A stretch of 64,000 bases of DNA from Paracoccus gahaiensis (GCF_005048225.1 NZ_SUNI01000011.1:62001-126000); one strand, 5' to 3'; shown: positions 18,292 to 27,834, counted from the stretch's first letter. Numbers and translations are program-made. The notes: generated by a model from the letters alone, not told the origin.

Positions 18292-18325
18292 GCCCGGCGG
18301 ACCGTGTGGTCCGCCGGGCCTTTTC
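18292..18325 (+). terminator. strong intrinsic terminator
   Basis: A perfect 12-bp stem (gcccggcggacc / ggtccgccgggc) with a GTGT loop is followed by CTTTTC. It ends the truncated tctA and can also serve the convergent amidohydrolase operon. Confidence 0.85.
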
Positions 18326-18336
18326 GTGGCGGCCGT

Positions 18337-19188
18337 TCAGAAGCCGAACAGCTGCGCGGGGGTGTCGACCAGAATCTGCCGACGCTCGGCTTCGGTGGTC
18401 AGGCTGGCCAGCAGGTCCACCAGCGTCCCCTCGTCGGGCATCGGCCCGTGCAAATTCACATGTGGCCAGTCGCTGCCCCACAGCATCCGGTCCGGCGCAT
18501 GATCGATCAGCGCCCGCATCAAGGGCGCCACATCGTCATAGGGCGCCCCCGCCCGGGTCAGCCGCTCGGCGCAGCTGAGCTTGATCCAGACCTTTTCTCG
18601 GTCCAGCAGGCGCCGCAGGCCGTCCAGACAGGCCGGATCGTCGGGCCGTTCGGGCCGCGCCATATGGTCGATGACCACCGGCGCGTCGATGGCGGCGATG
18701 AAGGGCGACATCTCGGCCAGCCCGTCACCCGCGACATGGAGGGCGACATGCCAGCCCAGAGGCGCGACCTCGGCGATCACCGCGCGCACCATGTCCAGAT
18801 CGGGGCGGCCCAGATGCGGCATGAAGCTGAAGCGCACGCCCCGGATGCCGCGCCGGTCCAGATCCTGCAGCGCCGCGCGGGGCATGCCCGGCCGCAGCAG
18901 CGCCACGCCGCGATAGCGCCCCGCGCCCCGGTCCAGCGCGTCCAGCAGAGCCGCATGATCCAGCCCGTGGCCCTGGCTTTGCACGATCACCGCGCGGTCG
19001 ATGCCCAGATGATCGTGCAGCGCCCGAAGCGCCGGTTCCGGCGTCTCGTGCGGGTTGAAGCTGCGATCCTCGGGCAGGGGAAAGCGGTCGAAGGGGCCGA
19101 AGATGTGGCAATGGCTGTCGCAGGCCCCTGCGGGCAGGGTCACGGCGGGACGCGACGGCGCGGTCATCGGCGCCGCGCCATCCGGCAT
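18337..19188 (-). CDS. amidohydrolase family 2 protein (PDC hydrolase/LigI-like)
   Basis: 283 residues from the ATG at 19188, seven bases after the SDR gene. A second ATG at 19167 is also possible. Metal-dependent TIM-barrel hydrolase with the N-terminal 'ACDSHCHIFGP' HxH motif, 'HVAGDG', 'VVIDHMARP' and the C-terminal 'RMLWGSDWPHVN' aspartate. This set matches 2-pyrone-4,6-dicarboxylate lactonase-like and related COG3618 enzymes that open lactones. It forms an operon with the SDR and CMD genes, which suggests degradation of a ring or lactone compound. The exact substrate cannot be read. Confidence 0.85.
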   Translation of the reverse strand: MPDGAAPMTAPSRPAVTLPAGACDSHCHIFGPFDRFPLPEDRSFNPHETPEPALRALHDHLGIDRAVIVQSQGHGLDHAALLDALDRGAGRYRGVALLRPGMPRAALQDLDRRGIRGVRFSFMPHLGRPDLDMVRAVIAEVAPLGWHVALHVAGDGLAEMSPFIAAIDAPVVIDHMARPERPDDPACLDGLRRLLDREKVWIKLSCAERLTRAGAPYDDVAPLMRALIDHAPDRMLWGSDWPHVNLHGPMPDEGTLVDLLASLTTEAERRQILVDTPAQLFGF

Positions 19189-19195
19189 GCAGCTG

Positions 19196-19996
19196 TCAGT
19201 CACAGCGCGCCACCATGCCGCCATCCACGACGATCTCGGTGCCGGTCACGAAGCGCGCCTCGTCCGAGGCCAGAAACAGCGCCGCATGGGCCGTGTCGCG
19301 CCCGTCGCCCATGAAACCCAGGGGAATGCGCTTCTGACGCGCCGCCAGCAGCGCGTCCACGTCGCCGCCCGCGCGCTGACCGGCCAGACGCGCCTCGACC
19401 ATGGGCGTGTGCATCTGGCCCGGCACCACCGTGTTGATGCGGATGCCCTTGGGCGCATATTCCACCGCCGAGACGCGCGAGAAATGGATGATCCCCGCCT
19501 TGGCCGCCGCATAGGCCACCTGCGCCGCACCGGTGAACCGCAGCCCCGAGGTCGAGGCGGTGTTGATGATCGCCCCGCCGCCCTGCGCCTCCATCTGCGG
19601 AATGACATGCTTGCAGGTCAGGAACACCGTCTTCAGGTTCACGTCCATCTGCCGGTCCCAGTCCTCCTCGGAGAGCGCCACCGCGCCGCCCTTGGCCGAG
19701 CCGCCCACGTTGTTGACCAGGATGTCGACCCGCCCGAACCGCTCGACGCAGGCGGCGACCATGCGGGCCACCGCCGTGCTGTCGGTCACGTCGCAGGTAT
19801 GGGTGGCGATCTCGGCGCCTGCCTCCTGCGTGCGGGCGACGGTCTCCGTCATCGTCTCCTCGCGCAGGTCCACGGCAAAGATGCGCGCCCCCTCGCGTCC
19901 GAAGATCGCAGAGGCCGCGCGGCCATTGCCCCAACCGGGGCCGACGCAGCCCGCGCCCGTGATGATTGCAACCTTGCCTTCAAGCCGTCCGGCCAT
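19196..19996 (-). CDS. short-chain dehydrogenase/reductase
   Basis: 266 residues. The start at 19996 is chosen because AAGGAG sits eight bases before it; an ATG at 20011 would include that site within the gene. Rossmann motif 'TGAGCVGPGWGNG' at 13-25, an insertion variant of TGxxxGxG. 'NNVGG' lies at 95-99. The catalytic set is N120, S148, Y162 and K166 (YAAAK). It uses NAD(P) to oxidise or reduce an alcohol or ketone. It lies 35 bp downstream of the CMD-like gene and 7 bp before the amidohydrolase gene on the same strand. Confidence 0.9.
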   Translation of the reverse strand: MAGRLEGKVAIITGAGCVGPGWGNGRAASAIFGREGARIFAVDLREETMTETVARTQEAGAEIATHTCDVTDSTAVARMVAACVERFGRVDILVNNVGGSAKGGAVALSEEDWDRQMDVNLKTVFLTCKHVIPQMEAQGGGAIINTASTSGLRFTGAAQVAYAAAKAGIIHFSRVSAVEYAPKGIRINTVVPGQMHTPMVEARLAGQRAGGDVDALLAARQKRIPLGFMGDGRDTAHAALFLASDEARFVTGTEIVVDGGMVARCD

Positions 19997-20031
19997 GGGG
20001 TTCTCCTTCATGTCGATGGGTCAGGGATATG

Positions 20032-20580
20032 TCAGCGGGACAGCTCGGGGGTCTCGCCCTCGGGCAGGCCGATGGCAAAGGCGTTCAGCGTCATCGAGAC
20101 CAGCGTGTAATAGCCCAGAAGGCCCACCAGCTCGACCACGCCCTGCGCCCCAAGCGCTGCGACGGCGCGCCGATGGGTCGCGTCCGACACGCTGCGGCTG
20201 TCCAGCAGTTCGGTGGTGTAGGCGAACAGCGCCTGCTGGCGGTCGTCCAGCCCCTCGGGCGGGCGATGCGTGGCAATGGCGTCGATGACGGCGGGATCGA
20301 GCCCCGCCTTCAGCGCCTCGCGCTTGTGCACGAACCACTCGTAATCCGAGGTCCAGTGCCGCGCCATCATCAGGATCGCCATCTCGGACAGGCGCGGTCC
20401 AAGGGTGGTGTCATAGCGCAGCACCTCGCCCAGCTTCTGCGCGCGGTCGCCCATCTCGGGGGAATGGATCCAGGCGCGCAGGGGTGCGGGCATGCGGCCG
20501 CGCTTGCCGCGGATGGCCTCATCGGCGACCTCGCGCTGGCGCGGGGTCATCCGGTCGGGGGTCAGGTCGGGCAGGCGCAT
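20032..20580 (-). CDS. carboxymuconolactone decarboxylase-family protein
   Basis: 182 residues from ATG 20580, which has AAAGGA upstream; alternative ATGs lie at 20586 and 20628. The CMD/AhpD helical fold is recognisable by 'LGPRLSEMAILMMARHWTSD', 'EWFVHKREALKAGLDPAVI' and 'VELVGLLGYYTLVSMTLNAF'. The C-x-x-C of true AhpD peroxidases is absent, so a lyase or binding role is more likely than peroxidase. It heads the SDR/amidohydrolase operon and is divergent from the LysR gene. The 68-bp gap at 20581-20648 probably holds the LysR site. Confidence 0.85.
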   Translation of the reverse strand: MRLPDLTPDRMTPRQREVADEAIRGKRGRMPAPLRAWIHSPEMGDRAQKLGEVLRYDTTLGPRLSEMAILMMARHWTSDYEWFVHKREALKAGLDPAVIDAIATHRPPEGLDDRQQALFAYTTELLDSRSVSDATHRRAVAALGAQGVVELVGLLGYYTLVSMTLNAFAIGLPEGETPELSR

Positions 20581-20648
20581 GGGCATCCTTTCAAGGTGGT
20601 GACAGTCGGGCGCAATCCCGTTAGCCAAGGGCCGGGGGGCGCGTGCCG

Positions 20649-21587
20649 ATGGACATCCGGGAACTTCGCTATTTCGTGCAGATCGCCCGGTCGGGCAGCG
20701 TCAGCGCGGCGGCCCATCACCTGAACGTGGCGCAACCCGCCCTCAGCCGGCAGTTGCGCAAGCTGGAGGACGAACTGGGCGTGACCCTGCTGGACCGCCA
20801 CGGCAAGGGCGTGGCCCTGACCGAGGCGGGCAGCCGCTTCCTGCCGCAGGCCGAGGCGCTGATCGACCAGTTCCGGCAGGTGATGGCCTCGGTGCGCGAC
20901 GATCCCGTGGGCTTTGCCGGCAGCCTGGCGCTTGGCACCGCGCCGACCTCGGGGCTGCTGATCCTGCCCGAGGTCTATCGCCGCTTTCGCGCCATGTGGC
21001 CCGAGGCGACGCTGGTGGTGCGCGAGGGGATCAGCACCTTCCTCGAGGAATGGCTGCTGGAACACCGCATCGACGTGTCGCTGCTGCACAATCCCACCCC
21101 CATCGAGGGCATCACCCTGACACCCCTGCTGCGCGAGCGCATGGTGCTGGCCGTCCGCCCCGAGGATCTGGACCGCCATGGCCCCGGCGCCATCGCCTTT
21201 CGCGACCTGCGCGCGGTGCCCCTGGTGCTGGCCAGCCTGCCGCACAGCAACCGCCGCCTGATCGAGCGTGTGGCACTGAGCCACAGCATCGCGCTGAACG
21301 TGGTGATGGAGGTGAACTCGATCCCGCTGATCAAGGCGATGGTGCAGGAAGGGGTGGGGGCCACGATCCAGACCTATGCGGGCGTGTCGCGCGACGTGGC
21401 GCGGGGCGAGCTGGCGGTGATCGAGATCGAAGCCCCGCAGGTTCTCAGCTACATCTCGACCGGCATCCGCCGCGATGGCGCCGATCCGGGGATGGTGCGC
21501 ACGCTGGAGGGAGTGTTGCGCGCCTCGGTCGCGGAACTGGTCGCGCGGGGCGATTGGCCGGGGGCCACGCTGGTCGAGCCAGGATAG
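20649..21587 (+). CDS. LysR-family transcriptional regulator
   Basis: 312 residues from ATG 20649; a GTG at 20643 is also in frame. N-terminal winged helix with 'MDIRELRYFVQIARSGSVSA', then 'AQPALSRQLRKLEDELGVTL' and 'LTEAGSRFL', a classic LysR HTH. The C-terminal effector domain has a 'SLALGTAPTSGLLILPEVY' strand. It is divergent from the CMD-SDR-amidohydrolase operon, which is the usual position for its activator, with an intermediate of that pathway as the likely inducer. That link is inference. Confidence 0.92.
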   Translation: MDIRELRYFVQIARSGSVSAAAHHLNVAQPALSRQLRKLEDELGVTLLDRHGKGVALTEAGSRFLPQAEALIDQFRQVMASVRDDPVGFAGSLALGTAPTSGLLILPEVYRRFRAMWPEATLVVREGISTFLEEWLLEHRIDVSLLHNPTPIEGITLTPLLRERMVLAVRPEDLDRHGPGAIAFRDLRAVPLVLASLPHSNRRLIERVALSHSIALNVVMEVNSIPLIKAMVQEGVGATIQTYAGVSRDVARGELAVIEIEAPQVLSYISTGIRRDGADPGMVRTLEGVLRASVAELVARGDWPGATLVEPG

Positions 21588-21930
21588 GATCGGGGTCGAT
21601 GTCGGGGTCGCGGGCATCATCATCCTCCGCCGACGGTTCTGCGACGGCAAAGGGGGCCTGTCCAATAGCATGTGATCATGGTGCCCCATGCCGCGCGCGC
21701 ATGGGCCCGCGACCGAACCGGCAGGATCATCGAGCGTGGACTGCGGAACGCTCCGATGGACAAGGGGTGCAGAGGGATGCGGGGGCGGTCGTTTGAGCAG
21801 TGCGGGTCGGTAGGCCGGCGATCATCGCGCAAAGATCGGTTCGGTCGCTTGCCGCAAGGATTGCTGTCGAGGGGATCGGGCAGACCCCATCCGCCCGAGG
21901 CGCTCGACCCCGGCGCGGCTCCGCGGCCGC
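21588..21930. other. 343-bp gap with no recognised gene
   Basis: Short open frames exist on both strands but none resembles a known family or has a good ribosome site. A GC-rich inverted repeat (gccccatgc...gcatgggc, about 21681-21705) might end transcription of the LysR gene. Base composition is slightly less biased than in the flanking genes. Nothing else was recognised. Confidence 0.4.
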
Positions 21931-22941
21931 TCAGGTCGTGGCGCGCAGGACCAATCGTCCGGGCAGATGCACGTCATGGGTCACCTTGCCCTCCAGCACC
22001 TCCAGCAGCTTCTCGGTCATGGCCGTGATCGGCTGCCGATAGGTCGTCAGCAGATAGGCGGGCGAGGCTGCCAGCGGGATATCATCGAACCCCGTCACCG
22101 CGATGTCCTGCGGCACGCGCAGGCCCAGATGGCAGCGCATCGCGTCGATCGCGCCGATGGCGATGATGTCGTTCTCGCAGACCATCACGTCGGGGCGCCG
22201 ATCCGGGGATTGCCCGGCCAGAAAGCGCGTGACCCGCGCGATCGACGCGCCCGAGTCATACGCATCCGCATGGAGCGTGGGAACCGGGGTGCCGGTGCGC
22301 TCCTGCCAGTAGGCGGTGAAGGTGGATTTCCGATGCAGCTTGGCCGATTGGGTGTCGGGACCTGCCAGAAAGACCGGTCGTCGATAGCCCTTCTCCAGAA
22401 GGTGGTCCGCGATGTCGCGCATCGCGATCACATCGTCGCAGGCGATGGTCAACGTGCCGGGATTCTGGCTGTAGCGGGCAAAGATGACCAGCTTCTTCAC
22501 CCGCCGCGCGCCAAGCGCCGTGTTCAGCACCGCGTCGTTGAACCGCGTGCCGATCAGCACCGCCGCATCCACCCTCCGCTGGCTGGCGGCCAGAAGCGCG
22601 GCGGAGGCGTCGTCGCTGTCGGACATGTGCATCAGCAGCGTGGCCCAGCCTTTGGCCCAGAGGATCCGGGTTAGCCGCTCCAGCAGAACCAGCTTGTGCG
22701 GATTGTTGAAGTCGTTCGTAATGATCGCCACCAGCCCGGACCTGTCCGAGGCCAGCCCCGAGGCCAGCAGGTCGGGCGCATAGCCAAGCGCCTCGGCGGC
22801 GGCGATCACCCGTTCACGGCTCTTGCGCGAGATCGAGGCATCCTTCTTGAAGGCCCGCGCCACGGTCCAGCGCGACACGCCTGCCGCCGCTGCCACGTCA
22901 TCCGCCGTCACGCTGCCGTCATTGTCGTCCAGACTGTTCAT
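21931..22941 (-). CDS. LacI-family regulator of the inositol operon
   Basis: 336 residues. The HTH at about 11-33 ('TADDVAAAAGVSRWTVARAF') is followed by the hinge 'ALGYAPDLLASGL' and a periplasmic-binding-like effector domain ('GLVAIITNDFNNPHKLVLLE', 'DIAVTGFDDIPLAASPAY'). It is divergent from iolG, and two identical palindromes lie between the genes. The likely effector is an inositol or a catabolite of it. Repression of the divergent operon and of itself is inferred from this layout. Confidence 0.92.
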   Translation of the reverse strand: MNSLDDNDGSVTADDVAAAAGVSRWTVARAFKKDASISRKSRERVIAAAEALGYAPDLLASGLASDRSGLVAIITNDFNNPHKLVLLERLTRILWAKGWATLLMHMSDSDDASAALLAASQRRVDAAVLIGTRFNDAVLNTALGARRVKKLVIFARYSQNPGTLTIACDDVIAMRDIADHLLEKGYRRPVFLAGPDTQSAKLHRKSTFTAYWQERTGTPVPTLHADAYDSGASIARVTRFLAGQSPDRRPDVMVCENDIIAIGAIDAMRCHLGLRVPQDIAVTGFDDIPLAASPAYLLTTYRQPITAMTEKLLEVLEGKVTHDVHLPGRLVLRATT

Positions 22942-22981
22942 CGCGTCAGGGTACCCTGACGGGCCCGCCGCCGGAAGGGTC

Positions 22982-23020
22982 TTGCACGCGCGTGCAGATT
23001 ATAGTTGCACGCGCGTGCAA
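22982..23020. promoter_or_regulatory. double LacI-type operator in the lacI/iolG gap
   Basis: Two copies of the perfect 14-bp palindrome tgcacgcgcgtgca lie at 22983-22996 and 23006-23019, centres 23 bp apart. A minus-strand TATAAT (22998-23003) sits between them. CpG-centred palindromes of this kind are typical LacI-family sites. Two sites about two helical turns apart would let a tetramer or two dimers block both divergent promoters. No fully spaced -35/-10 pair was identified. Confidence 0.75.
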
Positions 23021-23078
23021 GACGCGGCATCCTGACTGCGGAGAGAGACTTCGGACGTGAGTCGAGGGGGGATGCGGA

Positions 23079-24083
23079 ATGCTGAAGGTTGCCCTGTTGG
23101 GGGCCGGCCGGATCGGGCTGGTTCATGCGAAATCGATGACCGCCACCACAGCCAGCCGCGTGGTGGCCGTGGCCGATGTCAACATGCAGGCGGCCCGCGA
23201 TCTGGCCGACCGGATCGGCGCCCAGGCCCGCAGCGTCGAGGACATCCTCGCGGACACCGACATCGAGGCGGTGCTGATCGCGACCTCGACCGACACCCAT
23301 TCCGACCTGATCACCCGCGCCACCGCCGCCGGCAAGGCGGTCCTGTGCGAAAAGCCGGTGGATCTGTCGCTGGAGCGGGCGCTAGCCACCCTAGCTGCCG
23401 CCGAGGCCACCGGATGCCCGGTGATGATCGGCTTCAACCGCCGGTTCGATCCGAATTTCGCGGCGCTCAAGGCAGCGTTCGACGACGGCCAGATCGGCGC
23501 CGGAGAGCTGCTGTCGATCACCTCCTTCGATCCCGCGCCGCCACCGGTGGACTATATCGCAAGCTCGGGCGGGCTGTTCCGGGACATGATGATCCATGAT
23601 TTCGACATGGCCTGCTGGCTGTTCGGCGGCCCGCCCGCCCGCATCACGGCGCAGGGCGCGTCGCTGGTCGATCCGGCCATCGGGGCCGCGGGCGACGTGG
23701 ATACGGCTGTCGTCACGATGGTCTGGGACGATGGGCGCCTTGCGGTCGTCAAGAACTCGCGCCGCGCCGGCTACGGTTATGACCAGCGGATCGAGATTCT
23801 GGGGTCGGGCGGGTTGCTGTCGGCCAGCAACGTGCTGGAAAACACCGTGCAGAAGATCACCACCGCCGGCGCGGTCAGTGCCAAGCCGCTGCATTTCTTC
23901 CTGGAACGCTACATGCGCGCCTATGAGGACGAATGGGCCGCGTTCCTGACGGCGGTGACCACCGGGGCGCCGATGCCCGTCACCCTGCGCGAGGGCGTGG
24001 CGGCCCTGGCCTGCGCCGAGGCCGCGACCCGGTCCCTGCATGGCGGGGCCAGCGTGGCGATCACCCCCGACATGCTGGGCTAG
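23079..24083 (+). CDS. iolG: inositol 2-dehydrogenase, Gfo/Idh/MocA family
   Basis: 334 residues. Rossmann motif 'GAGRIGLVHAK' near residue 8, 'VLCEKPVDLS' with the family's EKP lysine, and 'GLFRDMMIHDFDMACWLFG' with the catalytic D-x-x-x-H-D-x-D pattern. These match inositol dehydrogenases (IolG) that oxidise myo-inositol to scyllo-inosose with NAD+. It is the first gene after the double operator, and iolB, iolC, iolD and iolE lie downstream. The operon also has a second family member at 27834, so the substrate split between the two is uncertain. Confidence 0.85.
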   Translation: MLKVALLGAGRIGLVHAKSMTATTASRVVAVADVNMQAARDLADRIGAQARSVEDILADTDIEAVLIATSTDTHSDLITRATAAGKAVLCEKPVDLSLERALATLAAAEATGCPVMIGFNRRFDPNFAALKAAFDDGQIGAGELLSITSFDPAPPPVDYIASSGGLFRDMMIHDFDMACWLFGGPPARITAQGASLVDPAIGAAGDVDTAVVTMVWDDGRLAVVKNSRRAGYGYDQRIEILGSGGLLSASNVLENTVQKITTAGAVSAKPLHFFLERYMRAYEDEWAAFLTAVTTGAPMPVTLREGVAALACAEAATRSLHGGASVAITPDMLG

Positions 24084-24087
24084 GGTC

Positions 24088-24891
24088 ATGCGCGAGATCG
24101 GTTGCTGCACCTGGATCTTCGGCGGTGAGGATCTGCCCGCCATTGCCGCACGCGCTACACGCGCCGGGTTGGCCGGGGTCGAGATCCACGGCGATCTGTC
24201 GCTGGACCCGGTCGTCGCGGGGGCCGTCTTCGCGGATGCGGGGCTGGCCATCTGGTCGATCACGCCGGGGGATGCCGATATCAGCCATCCCGACGCGGCG
24301 GTGCGCGAGGCGGGCCTCGACTATTACCGCCGGCTGATCGACTGGTCCGACGCCCTGGGCCATGCCCCGCGCATCGGCTGCCACGGTCTGGTCGGGCGCA
24401 TCCGCCCGGTCTCGGACAGGGACGAGGATGCGATCCTGGCCGACAGCGTCGCGCGGATCTGCGCCATGGCGGGCGACCGGCGCATCTGCTTCGAGATCCT
24501 GAACCGCTATGAAAGCCATCAGGTCCGCCGCGTGGATCAGGGGCTGGCGCTGCTGGACCGGGTGGGGGCCGCGAACCTGTTCCTGCTGCCCGACGCCTAT
24601 CACATGAACATCGAGGAATCCGATCCCGCCGCCGCATTGCGGGCCGGGGGCGACCGGATCGGCCTCTATCATCTGGCCGACAGCAACCGGGGCGCGGTGG
24701 GGGAGGGGCATGTCGATTTCGCCGCCCAGTTCGCCGCGTTGCAGGCGATCGGCTATGCGGGTCCGCTGATCTTGGAACCCGCCGCGCCCGGCCCCGATCC
24801 GTTCTCGACGGACAAGGGACCGGGCTACCGAGACCGGCTCGAGGCGATTCTGGCGCGGTCCGTCCGCGCCATCCGCGCCTTGGGCCACTGA
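24088..24891 (+). CDS. sugar phosphate isomerase/epimerase-like TIM-barrel protein
   Basis: 268 residues from ATG 24088, five bases after the iolG stop. Xylose-isomerase-like barrel with 'GLAGVEIHGDLSLD', 'RICFEILNRYE' and 'LILEPAAPG' carrying the metal-binding Glu and His residues (also 'DAYHMNIEES' and 'YHLADSNRG'). The pattern matches the IolE/IolI/epimerase superfamily. A separate, more typical IolE is at 32715. This copy may be an inosose isomerase or epimerase (IolI- or IolO-like) serving other inositol stereoisomers; that function is inference. Confidence 0.75.
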   Translation: MREIGCCTWIFGGEDLPAIAARATRAGLAGVEIHGDLSLDPVVAGAVFADAGLAIWSITPGDADISHPDAAVREAGLDYYRRLIDWSDALGHAPRIGCHGLVGRIRPVSDRDEDAILADSVARICAMAGDRRICFEILNRYESHQVRRVDQGLALLDRVGAANLFLLPDAYHMNIEESDPAAALRAGGDRIGLYHLADSNRGAVGEGHVDFAAQFAALQAIGYAGPLILEPAAPGPDPFSTDKGPGYRDRLEAILARSVRAIRALGH

Positions 24892-24970
24892 CAACCCGCG
24901 CGCACGAAGACGCGCCGGCCATCGTCGACGGAGGGAGCCGTCGGCAGATCACAACCTGGGAGGGTTACAC

Positions 24971-25894
24971 ATGACCAAATTCACCACCGCTGCCGCCACT
25001 GCCGCGCTGATGGCGCTTGCCGCGCCCGTCATGGCACAGAACATCATCGTGGTCGCGCATGGCCAGGCCAATGATCCGTTCTGGTCCGTCGTCAAGAACG
25101 GCGCCGCCAAGGCCGGCGAACATACCGGCGCCACGGTCGATTTCCGGTCGCCCGAAGTGTTCGACATGGTCGCCATGGGCCAGCTGATCGACGCCGCCGT
25201 CAACCAGGCGCCCGACGGGCTGGTCGTGTCGATCCCGGATGCCGACGCGCTCGGGCCCTCGATCCAGCGGGCGGTCGATGCGGGCATTCCGGTCATCTCG
25301 ATGAATTCGGGCTCGGATGTCGCGGCCGAACTGGGCGCGTTGCTGCATGTGGGCCAGTCGGAATACGACGCGGGCGTGGCCGCGGGCACGCGGCTGGCCG
25401 AGATGGGCGGCACCAAGGGCATCTGCGTCAACCAGGAGGTCGGCAATGTCAGCCTGGACCAGCGCTGCGCCGGCTTCGCCGAGGGCTTCGGCAATCCGGT
25501 CAGCGTCGTGCCCACCGCCAACGATCCGACCGAGGTGCAGTCCAAGGTCCGTGCCGCGCTGGATTCCGATCCTGAGGTGGACACCATCCTGGGTCTGGGG
25601 GCCAGTCTGGTCGGCGAGCCCTCCGTCGCCGCCGTGCAGGCGCTTGGCCGTGACGACGTGCTGATCGCCAGCTTCGATCTGTCGGCGGGCTTCCTGCAGG
25701 CGGTCGCGGACGGGCAGGCGGCCTTCGCCATCGACCAGCAGCAATACCTGCAGGGCTATCTGCCGGTCGCCTTCCTGGCGCTGCACGCGGAATACGGCCT
25801 GATGCCGGGCGGAGACGTGCCCTCGGGTCCGAACCTGGTCACCCAGGACAGTGCCGCCCAGGTGATCGAGCTGTCCGCGCAGGGCATCCGCTGA
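24971..25894 (+). CDS. ABC sugar/inositol substrate-binding protein
   Basis: 307 residues. Signal peptide of about 22 residues ending 'APVMA'. The mature domain is of the ribose/galactose-binding (periplasmic-binding 1) type: 'IIVVAHGQANDPFWSVVKNG', 'PDGLVVSIPDADAL' and 'VISMNSGSD'. A strong ribosome site (GGGAGG) precedes the start. It is encoded just before the permease and ATPase, so the three form an importer. By position in an iol operon the substrate is an inositol or a rhizopine-like derivative, which is inference. Confidence 0.88.
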   Translation: MTKFTTAAATAALMALAAPVMAQNIIVVAHGQANDPFWSVVKNGAAKAGEHTGATVDFRSPEVFDMVAMGQLIDAAVNQAPDGLVVSIPDADALGPSIQRAVDAGIPVISMNSGSDVAAELGALLHVGQSEYDAGVAAGTRLAEMGGTKGICVNQEVGNVSLDQRCAGFAEGFGNPVSVVPTANDPTEVQSKVRAALDSDPEVDTILGLGASLVGEPSVAAVQALGRDDVLIASFDLSAGFLQAVADGQAAFAIDQQQYLQGYLPVAFLALHAEYGLMPGGDVPSGPNLVTQDSAAQVIELSAQGIR

Positions 25895-25957
25895 TCTGAC
25901 CGGCGGGCGCGGACCGCGCGCGCCCGCCCCACCGGACTGCAAAGGGGGGACCCCGAC

Positions 25958-27058
25958 ATGGCCGATACCGCATCCGCGGACGAGCGGATCACGACCCAAT
26001 CCTTCACCACCCGCCTGATGAAGCGCCCCGAACTGGGCGCCATCGGCGGGGTCGTTCTGGTCACGCTCTTCTTTCTGGTGACCGCCAGCCCGGCCATGTT
26101 CACCTTCGCCGGCATCATGAACTTCCTGACCCCCGCCGCACAGCTTGGCATCCTGGGCATCGCCGCCGCCATGCTGATGATCGGCGGAGAGTTCGATCTG
26201 TCCATCGGGTCCATGGTGGCCTTCGCCGGCATGATCTTCGGCGTGCTGGTCGTGAACATGGGCCTGCCGCTGATCTTCGCGATCCCGCTGACCATGGGTT
26301 TCGCGGCCGTGGTCGGCGCGGTCAACGGGGCGATCGTGCTGCGCACCGGCCTGCCCAGCTTCATCGTGACGCTGGCCTTCCTGTTCATCCTGCGCGGCGC
26401 CTCGCTGGTCGGGCTGAAACTGTTCACCAACGGATCGACGCAACTGCGCGGCGTGCGCGAGGCGGTGGCCGGCGACTGGCTGACGCCGGTCTTCTCGGGC
26501 GACGCCTTCGGTCCGCTGTTCCGCTGGATGGCCGATCAGGGCTGGATCGCCTCGCTGAATTCGGGCGCGCCCTCGGTTCCGGGCATCCCGGTCGAGATCC
26601 TGTGGTTCCTGGCCATCGCCGCCGCCGCGACCTTCGTGCTGCTGCGCATGCCTGCCGGCAACTGGATCTTTGCCACCGGCGGCGACCGGAACGCGGCCAG
26701 CAACTCGGGCGTGCCGGTGCGGCGGGTCAAGATCTCGCTGTTCATGCTGACCGCCTGCGCGGCGGCGCTGGTCGCCATCATCACGGTGATCGACACCGGG
26801 TCGACCGACGCCCGGCGCGGCTTCATGAAGGAGTTCGAGGCGATCATCGCCGCCGTCATCGGGGGCTGCCTGCTGACCGGGGGCTACGGCTCGGCCATCG
26901 GGGCATTCTTCGGGGCGATCATCTTCGGCATGGTCACCATCGGCCTGACCTATACCGGCTTCGATCAGGACTGGTTCCAGGTCTTCCTGGGGGCGATGCT
27001 GCTTCTGGCCGTGGTCTTCAACAATGCCATCCGCAAGCGCGTGACGGGGGAACGCTGA
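25958..27058 (+). CDS. ABC sugar/inositol transporter permease
   Basis: 366 residues with eight to ten membrane segments. The '[20 protein letters not shown]' block and following '[16 protein letters not shown]' are characteristic of RbsC/FrcC permeases. A roughly 70-residue loop between segments near 145-210 carries charged and aromatic residues. AAAGGGGGGA upstream is a strong ribosome site. The stop overlaps the ATPase start (TGATG). Confidence 0.9.
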   Translation: MADTASADERITTQSFTTRLMKRPELGAIGGVVLVTLFFLVTASPAMFTFAGIMNFLTPAAQLGILGIAAAMLMIGGEFDLSIGSMVAFAGMIFGVLVVNMGLPLIFAIPLTMGFAAVVGAVNGAIVLRTGLPSFIVTLAFLFILRGASLVGLKLFTNGSTQLRGVREAVAGDWLTPVFSGDAFGPLFRWMADQGWIASLNSGAPSVPGIPVEILWFLAIAAAATFVLLRMPAGNWIFATGGDRNAASNSGVPVRRVKISLFMLTACAAALVAIITVIDTGSTDARRGFMKEFEAIIAAVIGGCLLTGGYGSAIGAFFGAIIFGMVTIGLTYTGFDQDWFQVFLGAMLLLAVVFNNAIRKRVTGER

Positions 27059-27834
27059 TGTCCGATCCGATCATCCACATGCAGGGTATCAAGAAGCATT
27101 TCGGCAATGTGATCGCCCTGAACGGGGTCACCTTCGACGTGCGACCCGGCGAATGTCACTGCCTTCTGGGCGACAATGGCGCGGGCAAATCGACCTTCAT
27201 CAAGACCATGTCGGGGGTCCACAAGCCGACCGAGGGCACGATCACCTTCGAGGGCCGCCCGATGCAGTTCTCCAGCCCCCGCGACGCGATGGAGGCGGGC
27301 ATCGCCACCGTCTTCCAGGATCTGGCCATGATCCCGCTGATGAGCGTGACGCGCAACTTCTTCATGGGCCGCGAGCCGACGAAGGGCCGCTTCCTCAAGC
27401 GGTTCGATCTGGACACCGCGAACCGCATCACCATGGAGAAGATGCGCGCCATGGGCATCAACCTGCGCGCGCCCGATCAGGCCGTGGGCACCCTGTCGGG
27501 CGGCGAGCGGCAGACCGTGGCCATCGCGCGGGCCGTCCATTTCGGCGCCAAGGTGCTGATCCTGGACGAGCCGACCAGCGCGCTTGGCGTGCGCCAGACC
27601 TCAAACGTGCTGGCGACGATCGCGCGGGTGCGCAATCAGGGCGTGGGGGTGGTGTTCATCAGCCACAACGTGCGCCATGCCCTGGCGGTGGGCGACCGCT
27701 TCACGGTGCTGAACCGGGGCCAGACGCTTGGCACCGCCGAGCGCGGCCAGATCGACGCCGCCGAGCTGCAGGACCTGATGGCCGGCGGGCAGGAGCTGGC
27801 CACCTTGGAAGGCAGCCTGGGGGGGACGGTCTGA
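27058..27834 (+). CDS. ABC sugar/inositol transporter ATPase (single domain)
   Basis: 258 residues. Walker A 'GDNGAGKST' at 38-46, Q-loop near 'TVFQDLAM', signature 'LSGGERQ' at 146-152, Walker B 'VLILDEP' at 166-172 and H-loop '[11 protein letters not shown]'. It has one ATPase domain, as in FrcA-type importers, unlike the two-domain RbsA/MglA proteins. It dimerises to power the preceding permease. The stop and next start overlap (TGATGA). Confidence 0.93.
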   Translation: MSDPIIHMQGIKKHFGNVIALNGVTFDVRPGECHCLLGDNGAGKSTFIKTMSGVHKPTEGTITFEGRPMQFSSPRDAMEAGIATVFQDLAMIPLMSVTRNFFMGREPTKGRFLKRFDLDTANRITMEKMRAMGINLRAPDQAVGTLSGGERQTVAIARAVHFGAKVLILDEPTSALGVRQTSNVLATIARVRNQGVGVVFISHNVRHALAVGDRFTVLNRGQTLGTAERGQIDAAELQDLMAGGQELATLEGSLGGTV

